From positions 12,877,001 to 12,941,000 of the forward strand of contig NC_079888.1 in the NCBI RefSeq assembly GCF_029227915.1: 64,000 bases of DNA, written 5' to 3'. This DNA is from Hydractinia symbiolongicarpus (lineage: Eukaryota > Cnidaria > Hydrozoa > Anthoathecata > Hydractiniidae). A model generated the notes under the pieces. It was not told the DNA's origin. It did not search any database and was given only the letters and a program-made list of their open reading frames with translations. The translations under genes and the position numbers were made by a program. Of the stretch, positions 53,850 to 64,000 are shown piece by piece (the first letter of the stretch is position 1; the number at the start of each line of letters is the position of its first letter).

Positions 53850-54180
53850 TTTCCGCGAGTATTACTTTTCGCGAATGGCCGATTTTACGTTAATATCGGG
53901 GTAGTATTAATTTTCGTAAATGAAAAGTTTATATAAACTTCGCGGGTATTTAATTTCGGGTAATCACCGAATTTCGCGAAACTCGCGAAAATAGTTGTAT
54001 GAAATAAAGTTTTACATAAAGGCAGCTAATTTTTGCGGTTGCTTGGAATTTTTTTTTGCAATCTGATAGAACCACATGTATATGACAGTATAAATGATAA
54101 GTCTTCGCGAATTATGTATATCAAAAAAAGTTCGCTGTCATTAATAGAAAATTTACGAAAAAAATCTTCCCGCCAAAAGA
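53850..54180. repeat. TTCGCGAA-rich interspersed repeat
   Basis: TTTTCGCGAATGG, TTTCGCGAAACTCGCGAAAA and CTTCGCGAATT within 330 bp, as at 5880-6610. Confidence 0.45.
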
Positions 54181-54514
54181 AGTAATGCAATTACGAGTCC
54201 TCAGAAAAATTGATTTCATATAGTTAGGTCTGAATATATACCGACCGGTATATAACCGAAAGTAAGCTACCTGCAGGACGTTGCTTTTTTGAAATAATTT
54301 TTTTTAAAAATAACATATATAAAAACAGGCAAAATAGCTTATAAAACTAAAAATATTTATTTTCGGCGAACAGATTATTGTCATTATTCCACGCGCGAAT
54401 TAATTAAGCCAGTCGCAGTATAGTTGATAAAACGATGACGTCATTAGGGGTATAAATATAACTTTGCTGACAGAAATGACTTCACTGCAAAAGCGCAAAT
54501 ATAATCCACTATTA

Positions 54515-54768
54515 TTATTGATCTTTAGTTGATTTACGGTTTTTAATGGCGTCTTCGAGTTCTTTCAATCGAACCTTCCCTTCTTCATCCACTTCTTTTA
54601 GAACACTAACGCAAATTGGTTGCGCAATATCTGCGTTGCAGTCACCGTGACACGCTGATAACGCTTGCAGGCGATTGCGTACGGTGGCACCTTTAATTTC
54701 CAATCGGTTGATCTGATCTAGTAGATCTTGAACTCTTTCTTCGTTTTTGGTATATTTTCTCTTTAAAT
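54515..54768 (-). CDS. lamb: Laminin beta, last coding exon
   Basis: Acceptor CGTTTAG; coiled-coil end ([20 protein letters not shown]), then [16 protein letters not shown] and a charged tail ending KSTKDQ before TAA. About 40 residues follow the first cysteine, more than in the vertebrate chains, where a single cysteine lies close to the end. Confidence 0.8.
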
Positions 54769-57700
54769 CTAAACGTAAGTAAAAAATTAACTTTTGTTTA
54801 AATTCCCGAGGCGATACATCCGCAAGCTAATCGAAGGTACCGAAATAGCAATAATGATATCTTAAGTCTTTCACGATGGCGAAATTTCTTTTCTTTTTTA
54901 ATAAGAAACAAAAAATCAAAAGTCAAAGAGATGGCATAAGATAGGTCCAGTTTGGGCGCATTCGCAGGAAGTCCACGCTGTAAGGGATGTCATGAAAAGC
55001 TGAAATTTCCTAAATATTGCCAAAATGTCAGAAAAGATTAAGGATATGAATTTTAGGTTTAAATGGTCAATAAAATTACTTTCATTTTTCAAAATATTGG
55101 CAAGAATCAAATTTCAGAAATGTTCCTAAAGAATATCTTACAATCTGTTTTAGCAATACCCTTGTAATTCAATATACATTTTGGGGAAAACCTAAGGTTT
55201 CGATAAAATTTTTATTGAAAACTAAATGAGAATGTCGGAAATCTCAGGAAAATAAGTTATTGTTAAATGGACAAGCTGAGTTTTTTTTAAGATTATTGAT
55301 ACAGAACAGAATATTTTAGCAGGGGTTAAGACAAAACTTTAAGATAAAACTTTCTATGAAAAAAGTTTGTCAAAACTTCCTACGGTACAGATTTGTCGAA
55401 ACTTTCTATGGCACACGTTTGCCAAAATTTTCTATGAAAACCGTTTGTCAAGACATTCTATGAAAAACGATTGTCAAAACATTTAATTGAACACATTCAG
55501 AACCCTTTACCATTTAGTTGCTTTAGTTTTAATGCTGACGCTGCGAATAATTCGATTGCTTCGTCGCCCAATCGTTGAACGCGCTTTTGAACAATTTTGG
55601 TCATATTAATTTTATCGTTCAGTTTGTCTTTTGTTTGGTCATACTTGTGTTCCACGGTAACCGATGTCTAGAAAAGTAAACTTTTTACTGTCATTTTGTA
55701 ATTTCACATCTTCAAGATCAATAGATAATAAAGAGACCACTGATAGTAATCAAAATTGTTAGGTAGTGGGGAGAAGCAACACAAAATTTCAGGAAATTTT
55801 ATCACGCATTTAAATTGCTCAATACCTCAACAGCCTATAAAGAAGCCTACAAACTGTTCGGAAAATCCACCAACCCTCACTTTTTAAAAATGGGAAATAT
55901 GTCCCACTGCAGACTTAATGCGAGAGATTGTAAACATAAAGATATAAAATACCACCATACCCTATTTACTTCGTTGGCTAACTTCTCTGCATTCTCAACT
56001 TCGGTTTCAGCTTCGGCAAGTCGTTTTCGATTATCTGCAAACATGCCGGAGATCATGGCTTGTTTTTTTCCCAAATTATCAGTATCATTTCTAGACTTCA
56101 GTAGGTCTGTGTCAATGATATTCAATTTAGCTTTGATCTAAAGTAAATATGGAAGTATTTCTATAGTACTAGTCGTTAGCCTGTGGCACAATCGACAAAG
56201 ATCCGTCCATCGTATATATAACATATCGATATTGCGTACAGCTTCAATCCCCTGTTAGCATAAGGTAATGAGTCTGGAGGTAGGGTAATTTTGACTTACA
56301 GACAGACGAGACGTATAATATAAACAAGTCGTTAGCCTGTGGAAATCCACTGGCTTGTTAAAATTCAGATTATCACACGTCATGCATATTGCCCGCATCG
56401 TATTTCGAGCCCTTTTTTACTAATCATATTACTCTGGGAGGTGTCCAATCCTATCCGCACAACCATCTTGAACAGAATACGGCTATTATTATAGACTAGT
56501 CAGAAAAAAAGCCAAAGTCAAGGTGTGGCCCGACGTTTAACACTCTGTGGAGCGCCTAATAAGACCCGTAAACTTTGCCACATGAACAGGTGGAGCGCTT
56601 TAGTACATGTATACAGTATGTCGTAAATTAAGTGAAGCGCATACACCATTATAGTCTTGCAACTGTAACATACTTTTTAAAAAATACTCCCCGCAACGAT
56701 AGCTGAAATAAAAACACAATTTACAAACCGTTGTTACCCCATCATAGCATAAACAATCAGTCAATATTATTTTATTTTGCGGAATACGTTTTTGTGAAAG
56801 TTAAAAAATTTATCGTGACACTGGTCTAAGCGCTTAGTCAGTTAAACCGTGTTGCACAGGCGTATAGGAATAACTCCCCTTTGGAAAAAACTTTCTCACA
56901 GACTCTGTTTAAAAAACACAACAGCGCTGAGCGGTTAGTCCAGCTAAACAGTGTTACACACCCGTACAGTAAAACTGTCAGTAAATTGTCCTATTTGTTT
57001 TCTGTGGCCCCTGAGCAAAAACGGCGATTGAGATCACGGGGTAAATTATTATTAAAAATGGCGCATTAAATTAGTTGCATTCATTTTAATCACTTAATTT
57101 ATTTTTCTTAGTTAAGTTAGTAAATTAAAATAATTAATTTAATTAAAGAAATAAATTAATTTATGAAATTTATTTTAATAATAACATTTCCAATTCAATA
57201 ACCCCCTGATTCCTAAAAACTCGCAGAAAGATCAAAGGAATATCGGTAGTCGTTAACCCGTGGAAAAATCCACCGGGTCGCCCGTCGCGTTCGCTCGTCC
57301 TTTAAATTTACCCGTCGCAACAAAGTGGACAAAAATAAATCGCATTTGATATTCGTGTTTCGTAGAACGTCTTTCTAACTTTCTAAAAATTACGGGATTG
57401 TCCGTCAGCAAATTACATACTTTGCAAGAGATCCGGAATTAAGCTGCGCGCAGTTATTTTGAACGCACAAAATAGGACTATTATTTAAAAGATACCGGTG
57501 GAAAATCAATGGCTTCGCCTGTCCTATGAATTCCGCGTTATTTCGTGTGTCCGTAGCACGATTTTTTTCTTGCGTACAGAGAGTCAAAATGTGGAAGGTT
57601 TTTATTATAGAGACTTCAAAGATTAACACCATAATTGAAACACTAACTATGAGAGTTTTGAACACATGATGAGATTACCTCCAATGCAAGAGAAGTTTTA

Positions 57701-60700
57701 ACTTTTACTTCTTCGATTAATCATATAAGCAACGAATGGAATTATGGACTGTGACAACAGTATCGTTTCAATATCGTCTGAAAATCGCAGTAAAATACAG
57801 CCACGCTTAATTTTTACCCTTACCCAAACAAAAGCAAATTTATTTGCTAACGTCAACATATTTACCTGTTCTATAATTTTGTTCACATCTTCAATTTGAT
57901 TTCTCGCCATTGCAATATTATCAGTTGTGCTGTTTTGCAGTTCCATTGCTTCCTCAAGCTTATCCAATACATTCTTTGTTTTGTTCATCACGAATAAAGC
58001 GAATTTCCTTAAAAATAATAAAATTGAGGTAACCAGAACTGGAATGATATTAATTGCTTCAAAGGAACTGTTCTTGCGCATTGAGCTGACGTCAATTTAA
58101 CCATAGTTTTTTACAATAAGGCAAAATAAACAGTATTCGTACAGGTAATCTTAGCGGTGACAAAAAATAGGCTTCTTTCGTTTTAACATTAAGCCTGGGG
58201 GCGAGTATATCTGTGTATTTATATTTGGGAACCGGATTTTAAACTAATCCTGATTCCTCAGGTTTCTAACAAAACGTGGCCATAACTTGAATAAAATATT
58301 AAGTCAGGTATGTGTGACACTTACTTTGCTCTTAATGCTTCTTCTTTTAATTTGATAGCTGTATCGTAATCTTTTCGACTTTCGTTTAAAATCTTATCAA
58401 CTCCGGAAATGTTTTTAACAGCAACTTTGATTTGTCTGGCTAGATCTTTCACTTGTGCAGGAGTTAAGGATATGTTTAAACTAAGCGTTTCTTGTGCCAA
58501 CATTTTCGACACATTTGGATGTTTGAATTCTTCATTGAGAAAATCGGTGACATCCTAGAAAGATTTTTAAATTGCTAATTTCGCATACTTTATCGTTTAG
58601 TGCTGTTAAAAGTTATTCAAAGAAAGAATTCAGTTCTGGTAGAGCTTAAATTTACCTTAAAGAAAAATTAATTTCGCGAGAACTAATTTTCGCAAAGTTA
58701 GCAAGTCCTGATATTTCGCGAATTTTGTAAAAAACGAATTTAAAAGAGCTTTTATGTAGGGAATAAGTTGAAATTTACCATATCTATTACGTATAGTGAG
58801 TGTTTATAGTAGTACTGCTTGTTTACAAAAAGAAGAAGACGAAATTACGCGAGGATCTATTTTCCCCCATTTCGCTAATAACGAGTAAGCTAATCATTTT
58901 CGCGGGAACTAATTTATGCGAAATTTGCAAAAACTCTGAAAAACTAATTTTCCCTTAGTATTGTTATGACAGCCCCTTTACTGTTAGATATTTAGATAAT
59001 GAAAATTACGGATGCTACCTCAGCACTGGAAAAAGCTTTATCTACTTATAGGAATTACCTTTGTACTGACACGAATGTAGGCAATTTCTCTGCAGACTTT
59101 ATTATTTTATTTTTGCGTTCTAGCGTTTTTATCGAGGAAAGGGAAATTTAGCTTTTTAAAGGAGGATGTTAAAAATCTGTTGTGAAAGCAAACCTTGATC
59201 AACGCTGTTATGTTCTTCAATGCAGCTTCTCCAATTTCTTTTGCTTTATTTGAAGATACTTCGGCCGCTTCTGAAGCGTCGAAAGAGAAATTTACAGCTA
59301 TTTCCGCCATTTTGATGTCTCGTAGCGTTTGTTCCGCATTAGCTAAAAGTTAGATGTAGGTGATACATTAAACACTAGATATGAAAAGTAACAGCAACAC
59401 TGTCAACAACAAATAAAATGACGACAAATGCTATGGTAACGGCGACTAATACAATAATTACGGCGACGAAACACAGAAGTAAAAAGTTATTACATACTTT
59501 TCTTTTGAAGTAAAGTCGACTTTGCTTCTCCAGCTTTTTCTAAAGCCATGTTAGCAAGTTGTTTGATGCCGGTACAGTTCGAACTAGCGCCACAGGTTTC
59601 GCAACCGGCGGCCGTGCAACCACCACATGTTCCTGCGTCTCCACACAATAACTCATTTAATTCTTTTAACTTCAATTCAAGATCACTTACTCGCGATGTT
59701 AAATTGTCTACCAATTCGTTGTTATTGTTGTCTAACTCTTCGAAAGAGGGTGTAGACATGATAATTTCTTTTTTAATTTGTCTTCTCAATTTTTTAGAAT
59801 CTTTGATTTTCTGTTCAGAGCTATCGACGACCTTTTGAGCTTCTTGCGAACGTCGCAAGCTATCACGGGTACTGTTCAACGCTCCACCAATATTACTTTC
59901 AATGACCTCTGTGACATTAGTCTTAAACTCAAGCGTGTTGTTTTTCAACTTAGCAGCTCGGATGTCTAGTTTATCCAATTCGTCGCTGGCATTTTTATTT
60001 CTTATAGCCGTATTTTGTACAATTTTGACGTACGTATCAGCTTCTTTATCCAAATCCATCAACTCGTTTCTAAATTTTTGCAATCGTCTTCTGATATCAT
60101 CGACTTCGCCAGCTTCCACTGATCTGTTCCCAAACATCGCCTCGATGGTCTTTAAATGAGTTTTAAGTTCTTGAATTTCTTTGGTATACAAAGCAATCTC
60201 ACTCGCATTAAAAGTGAAATTTCCTCGTAATTTTATCAAGTTTTTAACTTTCTCTTCAAGCGTTTTCACGATGTCTTCCCATTGGTCGTTACAAGCGTGA
60301 CAATTTTCACATTTCGGCATCACGTCAGACGTACGTGGGGCGCACATGTTGCACTTTTCTCCAACCACATTTTGTTTGCAATCGCACACTCCAGTTGCGC
60401 GATTACATTGAAGAGTCGTGGAACCAACCGGGTTGCAGCCACATGCTGAAAGAAAATATTTTTTCTGTTTACTATTTTTTAAAAATGTTTTCCCTTATAA
60501 TTAGCTTAAACATTTTTTTATAATTGTTTGCAGCCTTAATTTTTTCATGTATTTAGAAATTAAAATAGACATTTGTGTGGCCAACCTCAGAAAGTGGGCT
60601 AAACCCATGATGTGAGAATACAAATGAACATATGAAAGTCCTTGGAGTATCTTTAAACCAAATTGTTTCCATGTAAAATATAATTATGTGTGTTATCTAT

Positions 60701-63700
60701 CACTACGCCCTACCACGCCCAATGTATTTTACCAGACTAGTGATTATTATCATTTTTATAGCTGTCTTGTCTCAGCGCACTAATATTGATACACAGGTGT
60801 CCCTTTTTAGGCCCCTTGGATAAAGCACTGCAACTTTAACTGGGGAAATTTAGTCTGTGAATGAAGATGACATCAATGCTCACATTTTTACACCGCTATG
60901 CTTAAAAAGAGGATTTTATACTTCTAAGGTTTCATTATGTCAGAAAAAATTGTAAAAGAAAAATTACATAAGAAAATGTTTATAAGACAACATGACAAGG
61001 TTTCAATTGCTTACCGTTGCAGCCATTTGGTATCTTAGGATTGCCCCATTTATTATCCTCGCATTCAGAGCAAGACCTTCCACCAAAACCAACTCGACAT
61101 CTACACTGGCCATCCAACTAAAATCACAAACACTAGAAAATGTCATAATGAATATTTTTTCTGTGTATGACATAAACTACATAAGCTGGTTTAACCGATT
61201 CTTCAAGATCCAAGACTTTTTCCCACCATAAATTGACTAATATTCAAATACTTTAGTAGAAAAAATGCTGTGCTGTGCCTGATAAAAGAGCATTGACAAA
61301 AAAACAAACAAACTACAGATTAGGGCATGCAAAAACATTTCTTTCCAAATCGTGGTGAATTAATCGCCGTGAAAATACATACGACACTTCAGAAAGATTG
61401 ATAAATTACCTGATTGCAGCTTCCCTCCAGTGAACCTTCTTTGTCACATTCACAAGATATACATCCTTTTCCACTGGCGAGATTGTAAAACCCAGGTGAA
61501 CATTTGTCGCATTGTAAACCATTAACATTTTGTAAACAAGGACATTGACCGGTTACCTCGTTGCAAATACCGCCATAGTCCGGTTCAGTTCCAAGGCTGT
61601 TGCATACGCACTCTAGAATGAAGTAAGTTATAAATTATTAGATACAGATGTGTAAAGGTGCTAATGTTGATCTCGAGCAACGTTTTAAACAAATATTTTT
61701 ATGCTAGCGATAAGGGTAATTTATAAGCTCTCATTTTGTTAAACAATTTGTATTGGTCTTATTTTTAGTCGCAGGACAAAATTCACGAAAGTTTTAAGTG
61801 ATAAACATGTTGTCTCAGTAATAATTTTATTTTACAAATCTGTGTTAAAACGAATCATCCGTCCCAGAGATTTTTGTCTTAGAGAAGCAATAATACCCGG
61901 GAGCGAGGGTGTCACAAAAAGCTGTTAGCTCATTTGCACTGGTTGAAAGAAACTGAGAATAAAGCTAACATGTTGTATTTTAGAGATAAAAAAAGTGTTC
62001 AACGAGAGTCAAGAACATTTCCTTACCTTTACATGTCTGATTTTTTGCGTTTCCAAAGTAACCGGGCTTGCATTTTTCACAATGATCACCGGCTGCGTTG
62101 TTTACACAATCGTTACAAGTTCCAATTGTCGCGTCACATTTCCCGTTTGCCAATGGATCAATGTTTCCACTGCAATCACATTTAATACAGATACCTCCGG
62201 TTACAACCGGATTACCAAAGTACCCGTCACCGCATTTCTCACATTGGTCACCAGTATATTCATCGGTACAATTAGTGCAGACGACTTTTCCATTTTTCTT
62301 TTCATGACAGATATTACTGAACTGATTTCCACTACCACCGCCTGGACATTGACAGCGTTGACAATCATTTTCGGTACCTAAATTGTACCAGGTAAACTTC
62401 TTACAGAAATAGGGGATGACCCCAGAGCCCTATTATACTTTCTATGTTCAGATAAAGAAATTTAAAATAGGGAATTTATAAGGTAAAAAAAATAAAATAA
62501 AAATAATAATAATAATGCGCAAATGAAATGGAAATTTTATTTTATTTTAACAAAATGATAACAGTGTTGTTAAGGTATCTTAAAAGGTAAAAAAAATTAG
62601 ACATACCTTTAGTGGCATCACCATAGTACCCTTCAGCGCACTGCTCACAATTCTCACCGGCCGTGTTATGGTCACAATTCGTACAAACCCCGGTTTTCGC
62701 ATCACATGTGGAGGAGTGCCCACTACATTGACATGGCTTGCAGTTTGGAAAGTCATAATAATTGACTGGACACGAGTCACATTTCCTACCCACTAGTTGT
62801 GGTAAACATTGACACTGTCCAGTTGTGTCGTGACAGAATTCACTTGTTGAACCAGTGCGATTACAAGCGCATGCTACGAAGAAGTGAATACAAAAAGGTG
62901 TAGGGAGTATATATGTGTGTGTTAACAGAATAGATTGTCTGAGCAGATTGTAAATACTCCAGTTGCTTGTTACAAAAGCGGTGTAGAATGGAGTGTGAGT
63001 AAAACCTTTCAATTTTTTTTTACTTATGAGTGACAACGTACCATTGCGAGGGTCGAAATATGCATAAATTAATTAATCGAAATAGAAAAAAAGTTTCTCG
63101 AGAGCTACAAAAGCTACAGGGCAATTAAAACTTAAAATAAATATCTTTTGTTTAAAAATATTTAGGGTGAAAACAATCTTTCTTATGCCGTTTTTACCTA
63201 GTCAATTTACGAAGCTTTATGAAAACATTCAATTTACAAGCTTTATGAAAACATTCAATTTACAAGCTTTATGAAAACATTCAATTTACAAGCTTTATGA
63301 AAACATTCAATTTACAAGCTTTATGAAAACATTCAATTTACAAGCTTTATGAAAACATTCAATTTACAAGCTTTATGAAAACATAATTTCATGAAAACAT
63401 AATGATAATGTTTCACACGAAACAAATTTTCCATAGATAACGTTTTACCTTTACATCCGTCTGCATCAAATCCGTAATTCCCTGCCGCACATTGGTCACA
63501 TCTGCGTCCAATTACACCGGGCTTGCACGGACACTGACCTCCTGCTGCTTTGCAAGTCAAAATATCACTTGATCCAGAAGTTTCTGTACCTACCGGATCA
63601 CATTGACAAGGCAGTCCGCCATTATTCATAATAGATGAAATAGAGAATTGAAGATTTTTACAAACTTCTGGTGCTTCGTCTGCTCTGTTGGTTTCAAGAT

Positions 63701-63800
63701 AATATTGTCGACAATTGTAGCTATTGTAAAGGCTTCTTCTTTCATCACCTTCGACTCCTTGAAACATACCGAGGTTCTCAACTTTCGGGACAAGGATAAT
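54515..63800 (-). CDS. lamb: Laminin beta chain gene, 3' part (at least 12 exons visible)
   Basis: Exons on the minus strand join in matching phase: 63800-63449, 62873-62608, 62377-62027, 61612-61410, 61118-61015, 60445-59498, 59342-59194, 58554-58325, 58007-57866, 56137-about 55961, 55667-55511 and 54768-54515. The order is end of the laminin IV-type domain, laminin EGF-like modules, then the long coiled coil. The Cys-rich insert [20 protein letters not shown] inside the coiled coil is the beta-knob specific to laminin beta chains. The product is a secreted basement-membrane (mesoglea) protein that trimerises with alpha and gamma chains. The 5' half lies beyond position 64000. Confidence 0.85.
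54769..55510. other. Laminin intron with degenerate tandem repeat (55330-55490)
   Basis: 55330-55490 holds about five imperfect copies of a 30-bp unit (TTTGTCAAAACTTTCTATGA type). Nothing else is seen. Confidence 0.5.
55511..55667 (-). CDS. lamb: Laminin beta coiled-coil exon
   Basis: [20 protein letters not shown] onward; acceptor TTTTCTAG, donor ATG|GTAAAG. Joins the last exon in phase 1. Confidence 0.75.
55961..56137 (-). CDS. lamb: Laminin beta coiled-coil exon
   Basis: [20 protein letters not shown] to EKLANE; acceptor TACTTTAG. Two donors nine bases apart fit (AGG|GTATGG at 55961 or GAA|GTAAAT at 55970); both keep the frame. Confidence 0.7.
56138..57865. repeat. Laminin intron with repeat ends
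   Basis: Copies of a GTCGTTAGCCTGTGG-type start (56173, 56329, 57247), CGGCTATTATTATAGACTAG (56478) and a GCTGCGCGCAGTTATTTTGA end (57443). An AT-rich stretch lies at 57070-57190. No exon seen. Confidence 0.45.
57866..58007 (-). CDS. lamb: Laminin beta coiled-coil exon
   Basis: [20 protein letters not shown] to VNKIIEQ; acceptor ATTTTTAAG, donor CAG|GTAAAT. The phase fits both neighbours. Confidence 0.7.
58325..58554 (-). CDS. lamb: Laminin beta coiled-coil exon
   Basis: [60 protein letters not shown]; acceptor CTTTCTAG, donor AAA|GTAAGT. Confidence 0.8.
58660..58930. repeat. TTCGCGAA-type repeat in a laminin intron
   Basis: ATTTCGCGAGAACTAATTTT, ATATTTCGCGAATTTTG and TTTTCGCGGGAACTAATTT. 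Same family as 5880-6610. Confidence 0.45.
59194..59342 (-). CDS. lamb: Laminin beta coiled-coil exon
   Basis: [20 protein letters not shown] to [12 protein letters not shown]; acceptor AACTTTTAG, donor AAG|GTTTGC (weaker than the others). Confidence 0.75.
59498..60445 (-). CDS. lamb: Laminin beta exon: last EGF-like module, coiled coil and beta-knob
   Basis: The exon opens with [18 protein letters not shown] and [11 protein letters not shown], then about 220 residues of coiled coil. The knob follows ([20 protein letters not shown] and SSNCTG), then coiled coil again. Potential N-glycosylation sites (NFTF, NKNAS, NNT, NVT) are present. This 948-bp exon is the strongest evidence for the beta identity. 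Confidence 0.85.
61015..61118 (-). CDS. lamb: Laminin beta EGF-like exon
   Basis: [20 protein letters not shown] and [12 protein letters not shown]; acceptor GATTTTAG, donor ACG|GTAAGC. The plus-strand open frame over it is a shadow. Confidence 0.8.
61410..61612 (-). CDS. lamb: Laminin beta EGF-like exon
   Basis: [46 protein letters not shown]; acceptor CATTCTAG, donor CAG|GTAATT. Confidence 0.8.
62027..62377 (-). CDS. lamb: Laminin beta EGF-like exon (two to three modules)
   Basis: [63 protein letters not shown]; acceptor CAATTTAG, donor AAG|GTAAGG. The PCPGG-like and CSGNIDP signatures fit laminin beta. The plus-strand frame 61995-62381 is a shadow. Confidence 0.85.
62608..62873 (-). CDS. 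lamb: Laminin beta EGF-like exon
   Basis: [55 protein letters not shown]; acceptor TTCGTAG, donor AAG|GTATGT. Confidence 0.85.
63203..63392. repeat. 26-bp minisatellite in a laminin intron
   Basis: About seven head-to-tail copies of TTCAATTTACAAGCTTTATG plus AAAACA, nearly identical. No spacers, so not a CRISPR array. Confidence 0.85.
63449..63800 (-). CDS. lamb: Laminin beta exon: end of laminin IV-type domain and first visible EGF-like module
   Basis: [60 protein letters not shown] and [20 protein letters not shown]; acceptor TTTCCTAG, donor AAG|GTAAAA. Confidence 0.85.
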
Positions 63801-64000
63801 CTAGGAAATTTTTTGTAAGTTTTCACATTGCCAGTTTTTTCTGAATTTAAACACATACCTTATAGGTGAAACAAAAGTTGACAACAAAAGTTGGGTAAAA
63901 ATTGTAGTCACTTGCTTCAATTTAGTCACTTTCTACAGACCAAATTGTACCAACGTCAGGGTGTCCACTGCATTGGAATTGTCACGAATTTTAAAGATAT

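Noticed and set aside
58985-59040. Tiny extra laminin exon before the donor-like GTAGCATCC
   Set aside because: Its length would break the phase, while the neighbouring exons join in phase without it.
62542-63036. Single 164-codon laminin ORF
   Set aside because: It includes intron sequence on both sides; only 62608-62873 is bounded by splice sites.
63203-63392. CRISPR-like regular repeat
   Set aside because: Units are contiguous with no unique spacers, within an animal gene intron.
63859-63920. Further laminin exon to the right
   Set aside because: There is a good donor and the phase fits, but the peptide does not resemble the expected laminin IV sequence and an in-frame stop lies just upstream. 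Not called.

Overview
The window looks like a piece of an animal nuclear genome, most probably a cnidarian (perhaps a hydrozoan). The evidence is AT-rich DNA, a laminin beta gene split by phase-consistent GT-AG introns, families of short CRE-box-rich repeats, TTCGCGAA-type interspersed repeats, and Polinton/Maverick protein families of the kind found in cnidarian genomes. The species assignment is inference. No prokaryotic organisation is seen.

Layout. 1-7 kb: the 5' half of an intact-looking Tc1/mariner transposase (minus strand), a dead pogo/Tigger transposase, one convincing 3'-terminal host exon (3069-3249), a MITE and two perfect or near-perfect hairpins. 7-18.5 kb: Polinton-like element A. 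18.6-20.8 kb: debris of two different non-LTR retrotransposons and a MITE end. 20.8-33.1 kb: Polinton-like element B. 33.2-38.3 kb: a tandem pair of a 2.4-2.7 kb satellite-like unit. 38.3-45.1 kb: Polinton-like element C. 45.2-54 kb: MITE arrays, a nearly full-length retroelement with reverse transcriptase and a restriction-like endonuclease end (46840-49842, minus), and two weak candidate host exons. 54.5-64 kb: the 3' half of a laminin beta chain gene on the minus strand (at least 12 exons, 5' end outside the window).

The three Polinton-like elements share blocks in the same order and together outline one long DNA-virus-like element: protein-primed-type family B DNA polymerase, three small membrane proteins, a zinc-ribbon helical protein, a packaging ATPase, a BRO-N/MSV199-DUF3627-like protein, retroviral-type integrase, a membrane/coiled-coil protein, major capsid protein, a long coiled-coil membrane protein, a candidate second virion protein, further small genes, a candidate ssDNA-binding protein and DUF4116-like repeat proteins. 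All three copies are broken by frameshifts, stops and deletions, so none looks autonomous. Element A uses a different polymerase lineage from B and C although the genes behind it are the same. Zinc-ribbon/HNH genes have entered B and C at several places.

The most interesting pattern is regulatory. Many genes of these elements end in a hairpin of unrelated sequence. Nearly all start codons sit directly behind an AT-rich box of the TATAATAAA(n)ATG or TAAATG type, and divergent genes are separated by only 16 to 31 bp. This resembles the transcription signals of large cytoplasmic DNA viruses more than those of animal genes.
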